Under the pieces are notes generated by a model, which saw only the letters and a program-made list of their open reading frames with translations, did no database searches and was not told where the DNA came from. A program made the translations under genes and the position numbers. 64,000 nt of DNA, from positions 124,001 to 188,000 of the forward strand of contig DATLOZ010000009.1 in NCBI GenBank assembly GCA_035535995.1, given 5' to 3'. Numbering within the stretch: the first letter of the stretch is position 1; every line of letters starts with the position of its first letter. Source of the DNA: JANYCO01 sp035535995. GTDB taxonomy: Bacteria > Bacteroidota > Bacteroidia > Cytophagales > Cytophagaceae. Below are positions 25,212-33,715 of this stretch, piece after piece.

Positions 25212-26246
25212 TTATTGAGTCATTACTACAGCTTTATATTTTTCTACGTCTTTGATGGCAATACCAGTGCCTCTTACCACAGCCAGCAATGGCTCTTCTG
25301 CTACGTGAATAGGAAGTTTGGTTTTCATGGCCAGACGTTTGTCAAGACCTCTCAGCAAGGCTCCACCACCGGTGAGGTGAATACCATTGTCATAAATATC
25401 GGCAGATAATTCCGGAGGAGCGATCTCCAATGCTTTCAATACAGCCTCTTCAATTTTTGAAACAGATTTGTCGAGTGCAAAAGCAATTTCAGAATAAGAA
25501 ACCTTGATCACTTTTGGAATACCAGTCATCAAGTCACGACCACGGATCTCGTAATCTTCCGGAGGATTGGAAAGTTCTGTCATAGCAGAACCTACTTCGA
25601 TCTTTACTTTTTCTGCTGATCTTTCTCCCACAAGAAGGTTGTGTTGTCTTCTCATGTAGTCAAGAATATCTTTATTGAAAACATCGCCGGCAATACGGAT
25701 CGATTGCTCACAAACGATTCCCGAAAGGGCAATAATAGCGATCTCAGTAGTACCACCACCGATATCGACGATCATCGAACCAACTGGCTGCTCGATGTCG
25801 ATCCCCAATCCGATCGCCGCAGCGATTGGTTCGTAGATCATGTATACCTCTTTAGCTCCTGCATGTTCGGCAGAATCTTTTACCGCTCTTTTTTCCACCT
25901 CTGTGATACCGGAAGGAATACAGATCATCATACGATGAGAAGTGGTTCCAAACCATTTTTTTCCTCCTCCGTCTACCATTTTAATGAGCCCGCGGATCAT
26001 GTGCTCGGCAGCGGTAAAGTCGGCGATCACACCGTCTTTGAGAGGACGAATAGTTTTAATGTTTTCGTGTGTTTTTTCGTGCATCTGCATTGCATCTCTC
26101 CCTACAGCGCGCACTTTGTTGGTTACCTTGTCCATTGCAATGATCGATGGCTCGTCTACTACAATCTTATCTTTGTGAATGATCAGTGTATTGGCAGTGC
26201 CAAGGTCTATAGCAATATCACTTGTAAAAAAATCAAATAATCCCAT
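25212..26246 (-). CDS. mreB: Actin-like cytoskeletal protein MreB
   Basis: MreB filaments direct lateral cell-wall synthesis, so this organism is likely a rod at some stage. The 344-residue protein has the phosphate 1 motif IAIDLGTANTLI, the connect/phosphate 2 segment SMIVDIGGGTTEIAII and the adenosine motif IHLTGGGALLRGLD, all of the actin/Hsp70 fold. It heads the mreBCD-mrdA-rodA transcript and is separated from purH by 203 bp. Confidence 0.97.
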   Translation of the reverse strand: MGLFDFFTSDIAIDLGTANTLIIHKDKIVVDEPSIIAMDKVTNKVRAVGRDAMQMHEKTHENIKTIRPLKDGVIADFTAAEHMIRGLIKMVDGGGKKWFGTTSHRMMICIPSGITEVEKRAVKDSAEHAGAKEVYMIYEPIAAAIGLGIDIEQPVGSMIVDIGGGTTEIAIIALSGIVCEQSIRIAGDVFNKDILDYMRRQHNLLVGERSAEKVKIEVGSAMTELSNPPEDYEIRGRDLMTGIPKVIKVSYSEIAFALDKSVSKIEEAVLKALEIAPPELSADIYDNGIHLTGGGALLRGLDKRLAMKTKLPIHVAEEPLLAVVRGTGIAIKDVEKYKAVVMTQ

Positions 26247-26423
26247 TGTATCTGTCTCAGTTAAATAGTGTTCTGTATAGTAATCTATCGTTTTCTTCTC
26301 ATTTATCAGAAATAAATTTTAAAAACGATACGTTCTCAATTTACATAAAGTTCATGACAATCAATAAAAAAGCTTATTAGGCAAATTGTTAGATCTTTAT
26401 TATTGAAATTTATTAAAATATCG

Positions 26424-26440
26424 GGAGATTCAAAATCTCC
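26424..26440 (-). terminator. Short hairpin after purH
   Basis: GGAGATT (26424-26430) pairs with AATCTCC (26434-26440) just past the purH stop; read on the minus strand the stem is followed by a T/A-rich stretch (CGATATTTTAATAAATTT). It is a plausible weak terminator separating purH from mreB. Confidence 0.45.
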
Positions 26441-26449
26441 AAGCTTATT

Positions 26450-27973
26450 TTAATGCTTAAAGTGGCGGATCCCTGTAAAGACCATTGCCATGCCATGAGC
26501 ATCGCAATATTCAATAGAGTCTTTGTCCTTGATCGACCCGCCTGGCTGGATCACCGCTTTGATGCCTGCTTTGTCAGCGATCTCTACGCAATCCGGAAAT
26601 GGGAAGAAGGCGTCTGAAGCCATTACTGTTCCTTCCAGACTTAGTCCGAAGCTCTCTGCTTTTTCAATAGCTTGTCTCAAAGCATCTACACGGGAAGTCT
26701 GGCCCACACCGCTAGACACTAATTGCCCGTCGCGAGCCAGTACAATAGTGTTGGATTTTGTATGCTTAACAATCTTATTGGCAAATAAGATCGCTTTTTT
26801 CTCTTCCTCAGTAGGAATACGTTTAGTCACCGGCTTCAGATCTCCCATATCTTCGATCTTCAGGTCTTTATCCTGCTCGATCACACCGTTGAGCAATGTT
26901 TTGAATTGTTTGTTGGAAAGACTTACAGGTTTTCTTTTCAGGATGATCCTGTTTTTCTTTTCTGTCAATGTTTCAACGGCTTTGGCAGAATAAGAAGGTG
27001 CGATCAAAACTTCGAAGAAAAGTTTGTTGAGCTCCACCGCTGTCTCCTGGTCTACTTCTTTGTTGGTAATGATGACACCGCCGAAAGCCGATACCGGATC
27101 ACAGTCGAGTGCGTTCAGGTAAGCTTCTTTAGGAGTTTTCGCGCTGGCTACGCCGCAAGCGTTGGTATGTTTTAAAATAGCGAAAGTAGTATCGGTAAAT
27201 TCATCGATCAGAGAAACAGCTGCGTCTACGTCTACCAGGTTGTTGTAGGATAATTCTTTTCCGTTCAGTTTGTCGAACATATCGTCGAGTTTTCCATAGA
27301 ATACACCTGTCTGGTGAGGATTTTCGCCATAGCGAAGTACCTGGAAATCCTGAATGCTTTGTTTGAAATGTTTGATCTCTTCGCCACTAAAGAAGTAATT
27401 GAAGATGGCAGTATCGTAATGCGAAGAAGTATCAAAAGCCTTGGCGGCAAAAAGTCTGCGCTCGTTTAGAGAAGTTGTGCAATCGTTGTTCATCAGAATA
27501 TTTTCCAGCAATGGATACTGATTTTTGTGCGACACGATTACTACATCTTTGAAATTTTTAGCGGCTCCGCGGATCAGGGAAATCCCTCCAATGTCAATTT
27601 TCTCAATAATATCTTCGTCGGAAGCGCCAGAGGCTACTGTTTCTTCGAAAGGATAAAGGTCTACGATCACAAGATCAATAGCAGGAATATCATAATGCGC
27701 TGCTTCGTTCAGATCCTCTTGGAAATCGCGACGGTAAAGGATTCCACCGAAAATTTTCGGGTGAAGTGTTTTTACTCTTCCTCCAAAAATAGAAGGGTAA
27801 GAAGTAAGCGATTCCACGGCAATTACTTTAATGCCCAGATCTTCGATAAATTTTTGAGTACCACCGGTAGAATAAATGGTGACACCATTTTTATTCAGCA
27901 GTTTTACCAGTGATTCCAGACCATCTTTATAATAAACTGAAATAAGAGCAGATTTGATTTTTTTGGATTCCAT
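26450..27973 (-). CDS. purH: Bifunctional AICAR formyltransferase/IMP cyclohydrolase
   Basis: PurH performs the last two steps of IMP synthesis, formylating AICAR with 10-formyl-THF and closing the ring. The N-terminal MGS-like cyclohydrolase domain (ALISVYYKDGLESLVKLL, STGGTQKF, FGGRVKTLHPKIFGGIL) spans about 1-145, and the transformylase domain follows with LRYGENPHQTG, the catalytic KHTNACGVAS and the C-terminal DAFFPFPDCVE. The 507-residue length is full. Location directly upstream of mreB is a recurrent Bacteroidota arrangement as I recall it. Confidence 0.96.
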   Translation of the reverse strand: MESKKIKSALISVYYKDGLESLVKLLNKNGVTIYSTGGTQKFIEDLGIKVIAVESLTSYPSIFGGRVKTLHPKIFGGILYRRDFQEDLNEAAHYDIPAIDLVIVDLYPFEETVASGASDEDIIEKIDIGGISLIRGAAKNFKDVVIVSHKNQYPLLENILMNNDCTTSLNERRLFAAKAFDTSSHYDTAIFNYFFSGEEIKHFKQSIQDFQVLRYGENPHQTGVFYGKLDDMFDKLNGKELSYNNLVDVDAAVSLIDEFTDTTFAILKHTNACGVASAKTPKEAYLNALDCDPVSAFGGVIITNKEVDQETAVELNKLFFEVLIAPSYSAKAVETLTEKKNRIILKRKPVSLSNKQFKTLLNGVIEQDKDLKIEDMGDLKPVTKRIPTEEEKKAILFANKIVKHTKSNTIVLARDGQLVSSGVGQTSRVDALRQAIEKAESFGLSLEGTVMASDAFFPFPDCVEIADKAGIKAVIQPGGSIKDKDSIEYCDAHGMAMVFTGIRHFKH

Positions 27974-28050
27974 TGTGCGGAAATGATTTATATAATCAGA
28001 ATAAATATTTTAAACGAAGAAAACGCAAACGTCTTTCTTTTAAGGAGCGA

Positions 28051-28058
28051 CAAAATTA
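28051..28058 (-). promoter_or_regulatory. Candidate -7 element for purH
   Basis: TAATTTTG on the minus strand fits TAnnTTTG, 77 nt before the purH start. No matching TTG at the -33 spacing was found. Confidence 0.28.
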
Positions 28059-28206
28059 AATAATTACAATAAAAAAAGCCGAAAAGAAGGTAATAAAATT
28101 GTACAAAACTCAGAAATGTGGATAAATAGAGGCAGGATTTACAGAATTGAAGAATTAGCAGAATAATCAAGTCTGATCTTGAATCTCGATTTCTTTTGCT
28201 TACAGC

Positions 28207-29181
28207 TTATTCGATATAAATTTCCAGCAACTTAGCTTCTGCTGTAGGTACAAGGGTAATATTTTTAAAAATAGCGGGAACCAGGATCGTATCTCCTTTC
28301 CTGATCTTCATTTCTCCTTGTCCATACTGTATGGAAACCTCTCCTTCCATGCAGAGATAGATCACAAAAGAATCTACCCAGCTGTAATCCTTACTCACGG
28401 TGCTATCCAATTCCAATAAATTGGATGTAAAGTAAGGACATTGGACTAATTGCGAAGATTTATTTTTTTCGGAAGCATAAACTGTTTTATACGTTCCGTA
28501 ATAATTATAATCAATTGCCGCCAGCGCCTGTTCGGTGTGCAGTTCCCGTTTGTTCCCCTGATCGTCTACGCGATCAAAGTCATAGATACGATACGTGATG
28601 TCAGAGGTCTGTTGGATTTCTGCCAGGCATATTCCTTTACCTATATAGTGTACTCTTCCTGCAGGCAAAAAGAAAACATCTCCAGCTTCTACTTTTTCAA
28701 AATTCAGAATCTGATGAAGTTCGTTGTTATCCAGATGTTTCAGGTAAATTTTTTCATCTATCTCCCTGTTGAAACCAGCATTCAGCTGTGCATCCTGGTC
28801 GGCCTGGATGATGTACCACATTTCTGTTTTACCAAAAGAATCATGTCTTTCTTTAGCCAGTGCATCATCAGGATGTACCTGAATAGAAAGATCGTCGTTG
28901 GCATCGATGAATTTAATGAGCAAAGGAAATTCGTGACCGAACTCTTCGTAAACTTTTCCCCCTACCAATGCTCCTTTATATTCCTGCACCAGCGACATGA
29001 GGTCTCTACCCTGGAGTGCGCCGTCTTTTACTACTGAAATATTCCCTTTCACTCCTGAGATCTCCCAGGTTTCTCCGCAATTAGGTAAGGGCGAAAAATC
29101 TTTTCCAAGAATTGAACGGATCTTCTCTCCTCCCCATATCTTGTCTTTGAAAATCGTTTTAAATAGCAGCGGATACAACAT
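28207..29181 (-). CDS. manA: Mannose-6-phosphate isomerase, class I
   Basis: ManA interconverts mannose 6-phosphate and fructose 6-phosphate, feeding GDP-mannose synthesis or mannose use. The zinc ligands are visible: Q101 and H103 in SIQVHPDD, E120 in FGKTEMWYII and H178 in PAGRVHYIG. The substrate-side segment ICLAEIQQTSDITYRIYD is also typical. The 324-residue length matches the short bacterial class I form. It is divergent from the rhomboid gene. Confidence 0.94.
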   Translation of the reverse strand: MLYPLLFKTIFKDKIWGGEKIRSILGKDFSPLPNCGETWEISGVKGNISVVKDGALQGRDLMSLVQEYKGALVGGKVYEEFGHEFPLLIKFIDANDDLSIQVHPDDALAKERHDSFGKTEMWYIIQADQDAQLNAGFNREIDEKIYLKHLDNNELHQILNFEKVEAGDVFFLPAGRVHYIGKGICLAEIQQTSDITYRIYDFDRVDDQGNKRELHTEQALAAIDYNYYGTYKTVYASEKNKSSQLVQCPYFTSNLLELDSTVSKDYSWVDSFVIYLCMEGEVSIQYGQGEMKIRKGDTILVPAIFKNITLVPTAEAKLLEIYIE

Positions 29182-29343
29182 TATAATTAATAGTTAACAC
29201 TGACCAGTTTCTAAAACTTTACAGCACTAGTATAACAGGATGCAATATTCAACCTTTTTTAAGAGCTTTCAAAACATTCGTTTACAGAAGGCTATTTAGT
29301 GCCTATAACTTTGGTCTTTAAAAAATATTATACCCTTTAAGGG

Positions 29344-29411
29344 GATACCAGATGCCGGATTCCAGACGCCAGATATATAATTCCGGCATCTGGAATCCGG
29401 TATCTGGCATC
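29344..29411. repeat. Family D compact inverted repeat
   Basis: GATACCAGATGCCGGATTCC on the left and a right side ending GGTATCTGGCATC form imperfect complementary arms around a short ATATAT centre. Differences between arms are mostly transitions, as if the stem were kept while the sequence drifts. Confidence 0.75.
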
Positions 29412-29462
29412 AATAAAAAAAGCCTTTTAAAAAATTATACGACTCTCCTTCTGAATAGATAA

Positions 29463-29470
29463 TACTTTTG
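29463..29470 (+). promoter_or_regulatory. Candidate -7 element for the rhomboid gene
   Basis: TACTTTTG fits TAnnTTTG, 76 nt before the rhomboid start. No -33 TTG is seen at 19-23 nt. Confidence 0.28.
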
Positions 29471-29546
29471 CGTTCTTTACAAAAGCTTGTGGGGAACAAG
29501 TGATCGTGTTTAAACAACTATTAGAACGATCCTCAAATTTTATTTT

Positions 29547-30164
29547 ATGAGTCCTAGTTTAATTCTGATTCTGTTGAATGTAGTAGCCAGTCTTTATGCC
29601 TGGAATAATGAAGCGATTTACCGTAAGTGGCTCATGAATCCATATTGGGTAAAGCGCGAAAATCAATACTACCGTTTTATTACCTCGGGCTTTATTCACG
29701 GCGATTGGCTGCACTTGATATTTAATATGATCGCGTTGTTTTCCTTTGGAAGGAATTTTGAAGACTATCTCTTTGAACATACCGAACATTACCAGCTTTT
29801 TTATTATATCCTTTATTTTACTGCGCTGATAGTTTCAGAAATTCCCACTTATTTAAAACACAAAAATAATCCAGGCTACAATTCCCTAGGCGCTTCCGGC
29901 GCTGTAGCAGCTATATTGTTTGCAAGTATTATCACCTATCCGCTGGGGAGCATTTATATTTATTTCATAAAGTTGCCGGCTTTTATTTTTGGTGCGATCT
30001 ATCTCATCTACTCTTATATTTCCAGCAAAAGAAATATGGATGGAGTAAATCATGATGCGCATTTCTGGGGAGCAGTATTAGGAGTATTATTCATGGTTTT
30101 TCTTTTCCCTTCTTCTCTTCCTGAATTTATTGCCCAGATCAGCCAGTGGGATTTATTCCGCTAG
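29547..30164 (+). CDS. Rhomboid family intramembrane serine protease
   Basis: Rhomboids cleave transmembrane segments within the bilayer. The 205-residue protein has about six helices. The catalytic serine is S117 in the GASGAV motif, and the partner His is H172 in HDAHFWGAVLG; the L1-loop segment SGFIHGDWLHLIFNMIAL, with its conserved WLHLIFNM, is also present. The catalytic dyad is complete, so it should be active. Natural substrates are unknown; neighbours give no hint. The GT-C gene begins 42 nt downstream and may be cotranscribed. Confidence 0.92.
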   Translation: MSPSLILILLNVVASLYAWNNEAIYRKWLMNPYWVKRENQYYRFITSGFIHGDWLHLIFNMIALFSFGRNFEDYLFEHTEHYQLFYYILYFTALIVSEIPTYLKHKNNPGYNSLGASGAVAAILFASIITYPLGSIYIYFIKLPAFIFGAIYLIYSYISSKRNMDGVNHDAHFWGAVLGVLFMVFLFPSSLPEFIAQISQWDLFR

Positions 30165-30206
30165 AAATTCGTACCTTCGGTAAGCAGTTGCTAGTGATTG
30201 GCCCGG

Positions 30207-31505
30207 ATGAAAAAATTCATTTATAAGGAAAAAATATTTATTGCTGCAGTCATCTTACTGCATGCTGTATGGTGGGTGATCTCAATCTCTATTGGCAATA
30301 TGCACACCGGCGATTCGGCAGAATACGAGCAGCAAGCGCGTAATATCCGCGAGCACGGCAGTTTGTACGCCTGGTATTGGAATCAGCCTGTTGACAATGA
30401 CTACCACACCTGGCGTCCGCCGGTATATGGTGTTTTTCTTTTTCTCTGCAAATCCCTTTACTCGTCCAATTATTTTTTTCTGTTCATTCAAAATCTTTTC
30501 AGTATCGGCAATTGCATTTTGTTGTTGTATCAATGTTTGAAACTTCCTCTACACCTCAATCCACGGTGGTGGCTGTTGATAGGGACAGCCTTATTCCCCA
30601 GTTGGTTTATGATCGCCAACAGTATTTCCGCAGACACTTTATTTTTATTTATTCTGATGGTAGCTTTCACCTGTCTCCAGGAATTCTTAAGCTCCGGGCG
30701 AATGTCCTATTTTGTAGTGTACAATGCAGCGTTGATCCTGGCTTTATTTACCAAACCTGTGCTTTTATACTTTTGGATTCCTAACCTGATCTTTTGTATT
30801 TATTTATTTAAAGAGAAAAGAAAGGTTGCGCTGTTGATCTTACCACTCTTGTTTCCCATGATGGCTGCAGCCTGGTGTACGCGTAATTATGTAGTGACAG
30901 GGTACTGGCATTTTTCCTCTGTATCGCATATTAATATGGTGTATTACAATTCCAATTATGCGTTGATGCGAAAATTTGGAAATGAATATGCCGACAGCGT
31001 TTCTACCGCTATCCTTCGCGAAGCACATAGCAAAGTGACCTATGCCGAGCAGGTCCGCTACAAGCAGCAGCGTGCGCAGGAAATCATTCGCAGTTATCCA
31101 TTAGAGTATCTTTATTGGCATATAAAAGGAAGTGTTTTACTTTTTCTCGAACCAGGCCGCAGCGACTGGATCCATTATTTCAACACTCCTCCAGCCGACA
31201 ATGGAAGTTTTTCCCTCGCTTTGGATGAAAACGGCTTCAAAGGATTCTGGCAATATTCAAGGCATTTTTCTGTTTCTATGCTCTTGCTTCTTACTGTACT
31301 GGGATGCTGGAATTTGCTATTATTATTTTTGTGCTTAAAAGGATTTTGGAGAGGAAGAAAAATAGTGTACGTACAATTTTTAGCATTGTTTTTCCTTTAC
31401 ATTACAATCGTTACCGGAGTAGTAGGCTGTGCACGCTATAGGTTGACGCTTTATCCGATTATGCTCTTAAGCGCCTGTCTGGCAATTCAAAAAAGGATAG
31501 ATTAG
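30207..31505 (+). CDS. GT-C-type polytopic membrane protein, probable glycosyltransferase
   Basis: The 432-residue protein has an N-terminal helix, then a periplasmic loop with GDSAEYEQQARNIREHGS, and about nine further hydrophobic helices. The acidic residues in that first loop (GDSAEYEQQA) match the catalytic loop of GT-C enzymes such as the GT39/ArnT group, which use polyprenyl-phosphate sugars. The loop TWRPPVYGVF is also typical. An upstream TTG at 30198 opens the same frame, but the ATG at 30207 is the better start. Donor and acceptor are unknown. Confidence 0.75.
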   Translation: MKKFIYKEKIFIAAVILLHAVWWVISISIGNMHTGDSAEYEQQARNIREHGSLYAWYWNQPVDNDYHTWRPPVYGVFLFLCKSLYSSNYFFLFIQNLFSIGNCILLLYQCLKLPLHLNPRWWLLIGTALFPSWFMIANSISADTLFLFILMVAFTCLQEFLSSGRMSYFVVYNAALILALFTKPVLLYFWIPNLIFCIYLFKEKRKVALLILPLLFPMMAAAWCTRNYVVTGYWHFSSVSHINMVYYNSNYALMRKFGNEYADSVSTAILREAHSKVTYAEQVRYKQQRAQEIIRSYPLEYLYWHIKGSVLLFLEPGRSDWIHYFNTPPADNGSFSLALDENGFKGFWQYSRHFSVSMLLLLTVLGCWNLLLLFLCLKGFWRGRKIVYVQFLALFFLYITIVTGVVGCARYRLTLYPIMLLSACLAIQKRID

Positions 31506-31519
31506 TGATATATAAAAAC

Positions 31520-31564
31520 AAAAGATGAAGTACCTACTTTAAACAAGCAGATACTTCATCTTTT
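31520..31564. terminator. Bidirectional hairpin terminator
   Basis: Perfect 13-nt arms AAAAGATGAAGTA (31520-31532) and TACTTCATCTTTT (31552-31564) lie between the stops of the GT-C gene and rpmA. A-runs and T-runs at both ends allow termination from either side. Confidence 0.75.
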
Positions 31565-31583
31565 GAAATGATTTAAGCTCTTA

Positions 31584-31844
31584 TTAAACCGCAGCAGGAG
31601 TAACTACTACGTAAGATCTGTCTTTTTTACCTTTTTTGAAGGAAACAACTCCGTCAGCAAGAGCAAATAGAGTATGGTCTTTACCAATCCCTACGTTTAC
31701 ACCAGGGTGGTGTTGAGTACCTCTTTGTCTTACAAGGATGTTACCAGCTTTAGCAGTTTGACCACCAAATATTTTGATACCAAGTCTTTTGCTGTGGGAT
31801 TCTCTACCGTTCTTGGAACTACCGACGCCTTTCTTGTGTGCCAT
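31584..31844 (-). CDS. rpmA: 50S ribosomal protein L27
   Basis: L27 reaches the peptidyl transferase centre with its N-terminus. The 86-residue sequence begins MAHKKGVGSSKNGRESHSKR and contains RQRGTQHHPGVNVGIGKDHT, both diagnostic. It has no N-terminal extension of the Firmicutes type. It follows rplU on the same transcript after 75 nt. Confidence 0.97.
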   Translation of the reverse strand: MAHKKGVGSSKNGRESHSKRLGIKIFGGQTAKAGNILVRQRGTQHHPGVNVGIGKDHTLFALADGVVSFKKGKKDRSYVVVTPAAV

Positions 31845-31919
31845 TGTATTATATATTTTAAAATTTCTTGTTTTTTATCGATAAACCTTACATCCGAAAG
31901 TTAAGCCTTTGGATATAAA

Positions 31920-32231
31920 TTAGATACTGATATTTTCGATCAATACTTTGGTTAATTGAGCTCTGTGCCCGTTGGTTTTTCTGTAACCTTTTCTTCTCTT
32001 TTTGTGGAAAACTACGATTTTATCAGCTTTCACTTGCTCAAGAATTTTACCAGTTACTTTTGCACCTTTCAATACAGGCGCTCCAACCTGAATTTTATCT
32101 CCGTCGCCATACAGCACTACAGAGTCAAACTCTACTTTAGAGCCTGCTTCGCCCGCCAGTTTATCAGTATATACATATTGATCTTTCTCAGCTTTATACT
32201 GCTTTCCAGCTATATTTACTATTGCGTACAT
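31920..32231 (-). CDS. rplU: 50S ribosomal protein L21
   Basis: L21 is a beta-barrel protein that binds 23S rRNA. The 103-residue protein starts MYAIVNIAGKQYKAEKDQYV and ends with the RKKGYRKTNGHRQ-type motif, here RRKGYRKTNGHRAQLTKV. It is first in the rplU-rpmA operon and has a strong promoter match upstream. Confidence 0.97.
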   Translation of the reverse strand: MYAIVNIAGKQYKAEKDQYVYTDKLAGEAGSKVEFDSVVLYGDGDKIQVGAPVLKGAKVTGKILEQVKADKIVVFHKKRRKGYRKTNGHRAQLTKVLIENISI

Positions 32232-32699
32232 ATTACTTATGTTTTATTCTTTTGTAAAAATCGGACTGCAAATATAGAACATTGTTTTTAAAAAACAAAA
32301 GAGATGAAGAAATATATGCAAAGATCTCTGTGGATAAATATGTAAGAAGCCATGCTTCGCTAATTGACTGAAAATGAGTGAAAGTATTACTTTAAACAAA
32401 TTCTAATATTTGCTTGTAAATTAAGATGTTTCCACTTATATTTACTAATAGACAGATGATAGATTGTGTATAAATATTACTTTGATATTTCGGGCTCTTT
32501 TAGAAAATTTGTAACACTTCATTTCGGTGATTAAGTCTTCATCAAGTTTTTGTAAAGGTTGCTTAAAACAAAAGGTCAAAGGCCTGGTTTTAGGTAAAAA
32601 AATAGAAAAATAACTAAATCTATTTCACAAAATCATTGTTTTAAGACAGTATCGGGAGAAAGCATATAAGTAAGAGGAGACAATTAGTTAACAATTACA
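32232..32699. other. Divergent spacer between rplU and nrdB
   Basis: A 468-bp AT-rich gap. Its left end holds the rplU promoter (32269-32298). I found no convincing NrdR box pair or strong promoter for nrdB; TTG at 32482-32484 with AAAATTTG 19 nt later (32504-32511) is the nearest arrangement. No ORF. Confidence 0.55.
32269..32298 (-). promoter_or_regulatory. rplU-rpmA promoter
   Basis: On the minus strand TTG (32298-32296), a 19-nt spacer and TATATTTG (32276-32269) give an exact match to the Bacteroidota primary sigma consensus. The -7 element lies 37 nt before the rplU ATG. Confidence 0.65.
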
Positions 32700-33683
32700 A
32701 TGGAAAAAGAATTACAGGACGAGCCCCTTTTAAAAGAGAACAAAAACAGATTTGTGCTGTTTCCGATCCAGCACGATGATATCTGGCAGATGTATAAAAA
32801 GGCTGAGGCGAGCTTTTGGACCGCTGAAGAGATCGACCTGAACCAGGACCTTGCTGATTGGGTTAAGCTAAATGATGGTGAAAGGCATTTTGTTTCCCAT
32901 ATTCTGGCTTTTTTTGCTGCCAGCGATGGAATTGTAAACGAAAACCTGGCCCAAAGTTTTCTGGAAAAGGTACAATATCCGGAAGCAAAATGCTTTTATG
33001 GATACCAGATCATGATGGAGAATATCCACTCGGAGACCTATTCTCTATTGATCGATACTTATGTTAAAAGTCCACAGGAAAAAGATAAACTGTTCAATGC
33101 ACTGGAAACGGTTCCATGTGTGGCTAAAAAAGCCGAATGGGCAATGAAATGGATCGATAATGGTAATTTCATTGAGCGTCTGCTGGCCTTTGCCTGTGTA
33201 GAAGGGATCTTTTTCTCCGGCTCTTTCTGTTCTATTTTCTGGCTGAAGAAAAGAGGATTGATGCCAGGACTAAGCTTTTCCAATGAATTAATATCAAGAG
33301 ACGAAGGATTGCACCGCGACTTCGCTTGTTTGATCTACAATAATCATATTAACCACAAGCTTTCCGAAGAGAAAGTATACGCAATGATAACTGATGCCGT
33401 GAAAATCGAGCAGGAGTTTATCATAGACGCCTTACCGGTAGACCTTATCGGTATGAATTCAAAACTGATGGCACAGTACATCGAGTTTGTGGCCGACCAC
33501 CTGCTCGAAGCTCTGAACCTGAAAAAATTATACAATGTTAGTAATCCATTCGACTTTATGGAGCTCATTTCCCTGCAAGGCAAAACTAACTTCTTTGAAA
33601 AAAGAGTGGCCGAATATCAAAAAGCAGGTGTGATGAACGCTGACAAAGAGCAACATAAATTCTCCTTGGACGAAGACTTTTAA
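32700..33683 (+). CDS. nrdB: Ribonucleoside-diphosphate reductase, small (radical) subunit, class Ia
   Basis: NrdB houses the di-iron tyrosyl radical that starts nucleotide reduction. The metal ligands are in place: D76 (FFAASDGIVNE), E107 and H110 (MMENIHSETY), E168 (CVEGIFFSG), E202 and H205 (RDEGLHRD). The radical tyrosine is Y114. The C-terminus FSLDEDF is the peptide that docks onto the large subunit and resembles the eukaryotic tail. The 327-residue length is typical of the eukaryote-like class Ia group. nrdA follows 32 nt downstream. Confidence 0.96.
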   Translation: MEKELQDEPLLKENKNRFVLFPIQHDDIWQMYKKAEASFWTAEEIDLNQDLADWVKLNDGERHFVSHILAFFAASDGIVNENLAQSFLEKVQYPEAKCFYGYQIMMENIHSETYSLLIDTYVKSPQEKDKLFNALETVPCVAKKAEWAMKWIDNGNFIERLLAFACVEGIFFSGSFCSIFWLKKRGLMPGLSFSNELISRDEGLHRDFACLIYNNHINHKLSEEKVYAMITDAVKIEQEFIIDALPVDLIGMNSKLMAQYIEFVADHLLEALNLKKLYNVSNPFDFMELISLQGKTNFFEKRVAEYQKAGVMNADKEQHKFSLDEDF

Positions 33684-33715
33684 ACTATTACCATTAATAC
33701 CAACAGCAAAAAATT

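Larger units (their letters stand above)
29182..29546. other. Divergent spacer with a family D inverted repeat
   Basis: This 365-bp gap lies between the manA and rhomboid starts. It holds a compact family D inverted repeat at 29344-29411 and an exact -7 match (TACTTTTG, 29463-29470). The rest is AT-rich with no ORF I would support. Confidence 0.6.

Noticed and set aside
27988..28170. 60-residue hydrophobic minus-strand frame upstream of purH
   Set aside because: It is low-complexity Phe/Leu/Ile from T-rich DNA, and the purH promoter candidate lies within it.
32232..32699. NrdR box pair upstream of nrdB
   Set aside because: Only loosely similar words (such as GATTGTGTATAAATAT) were seen and no second box at the expected spacing.
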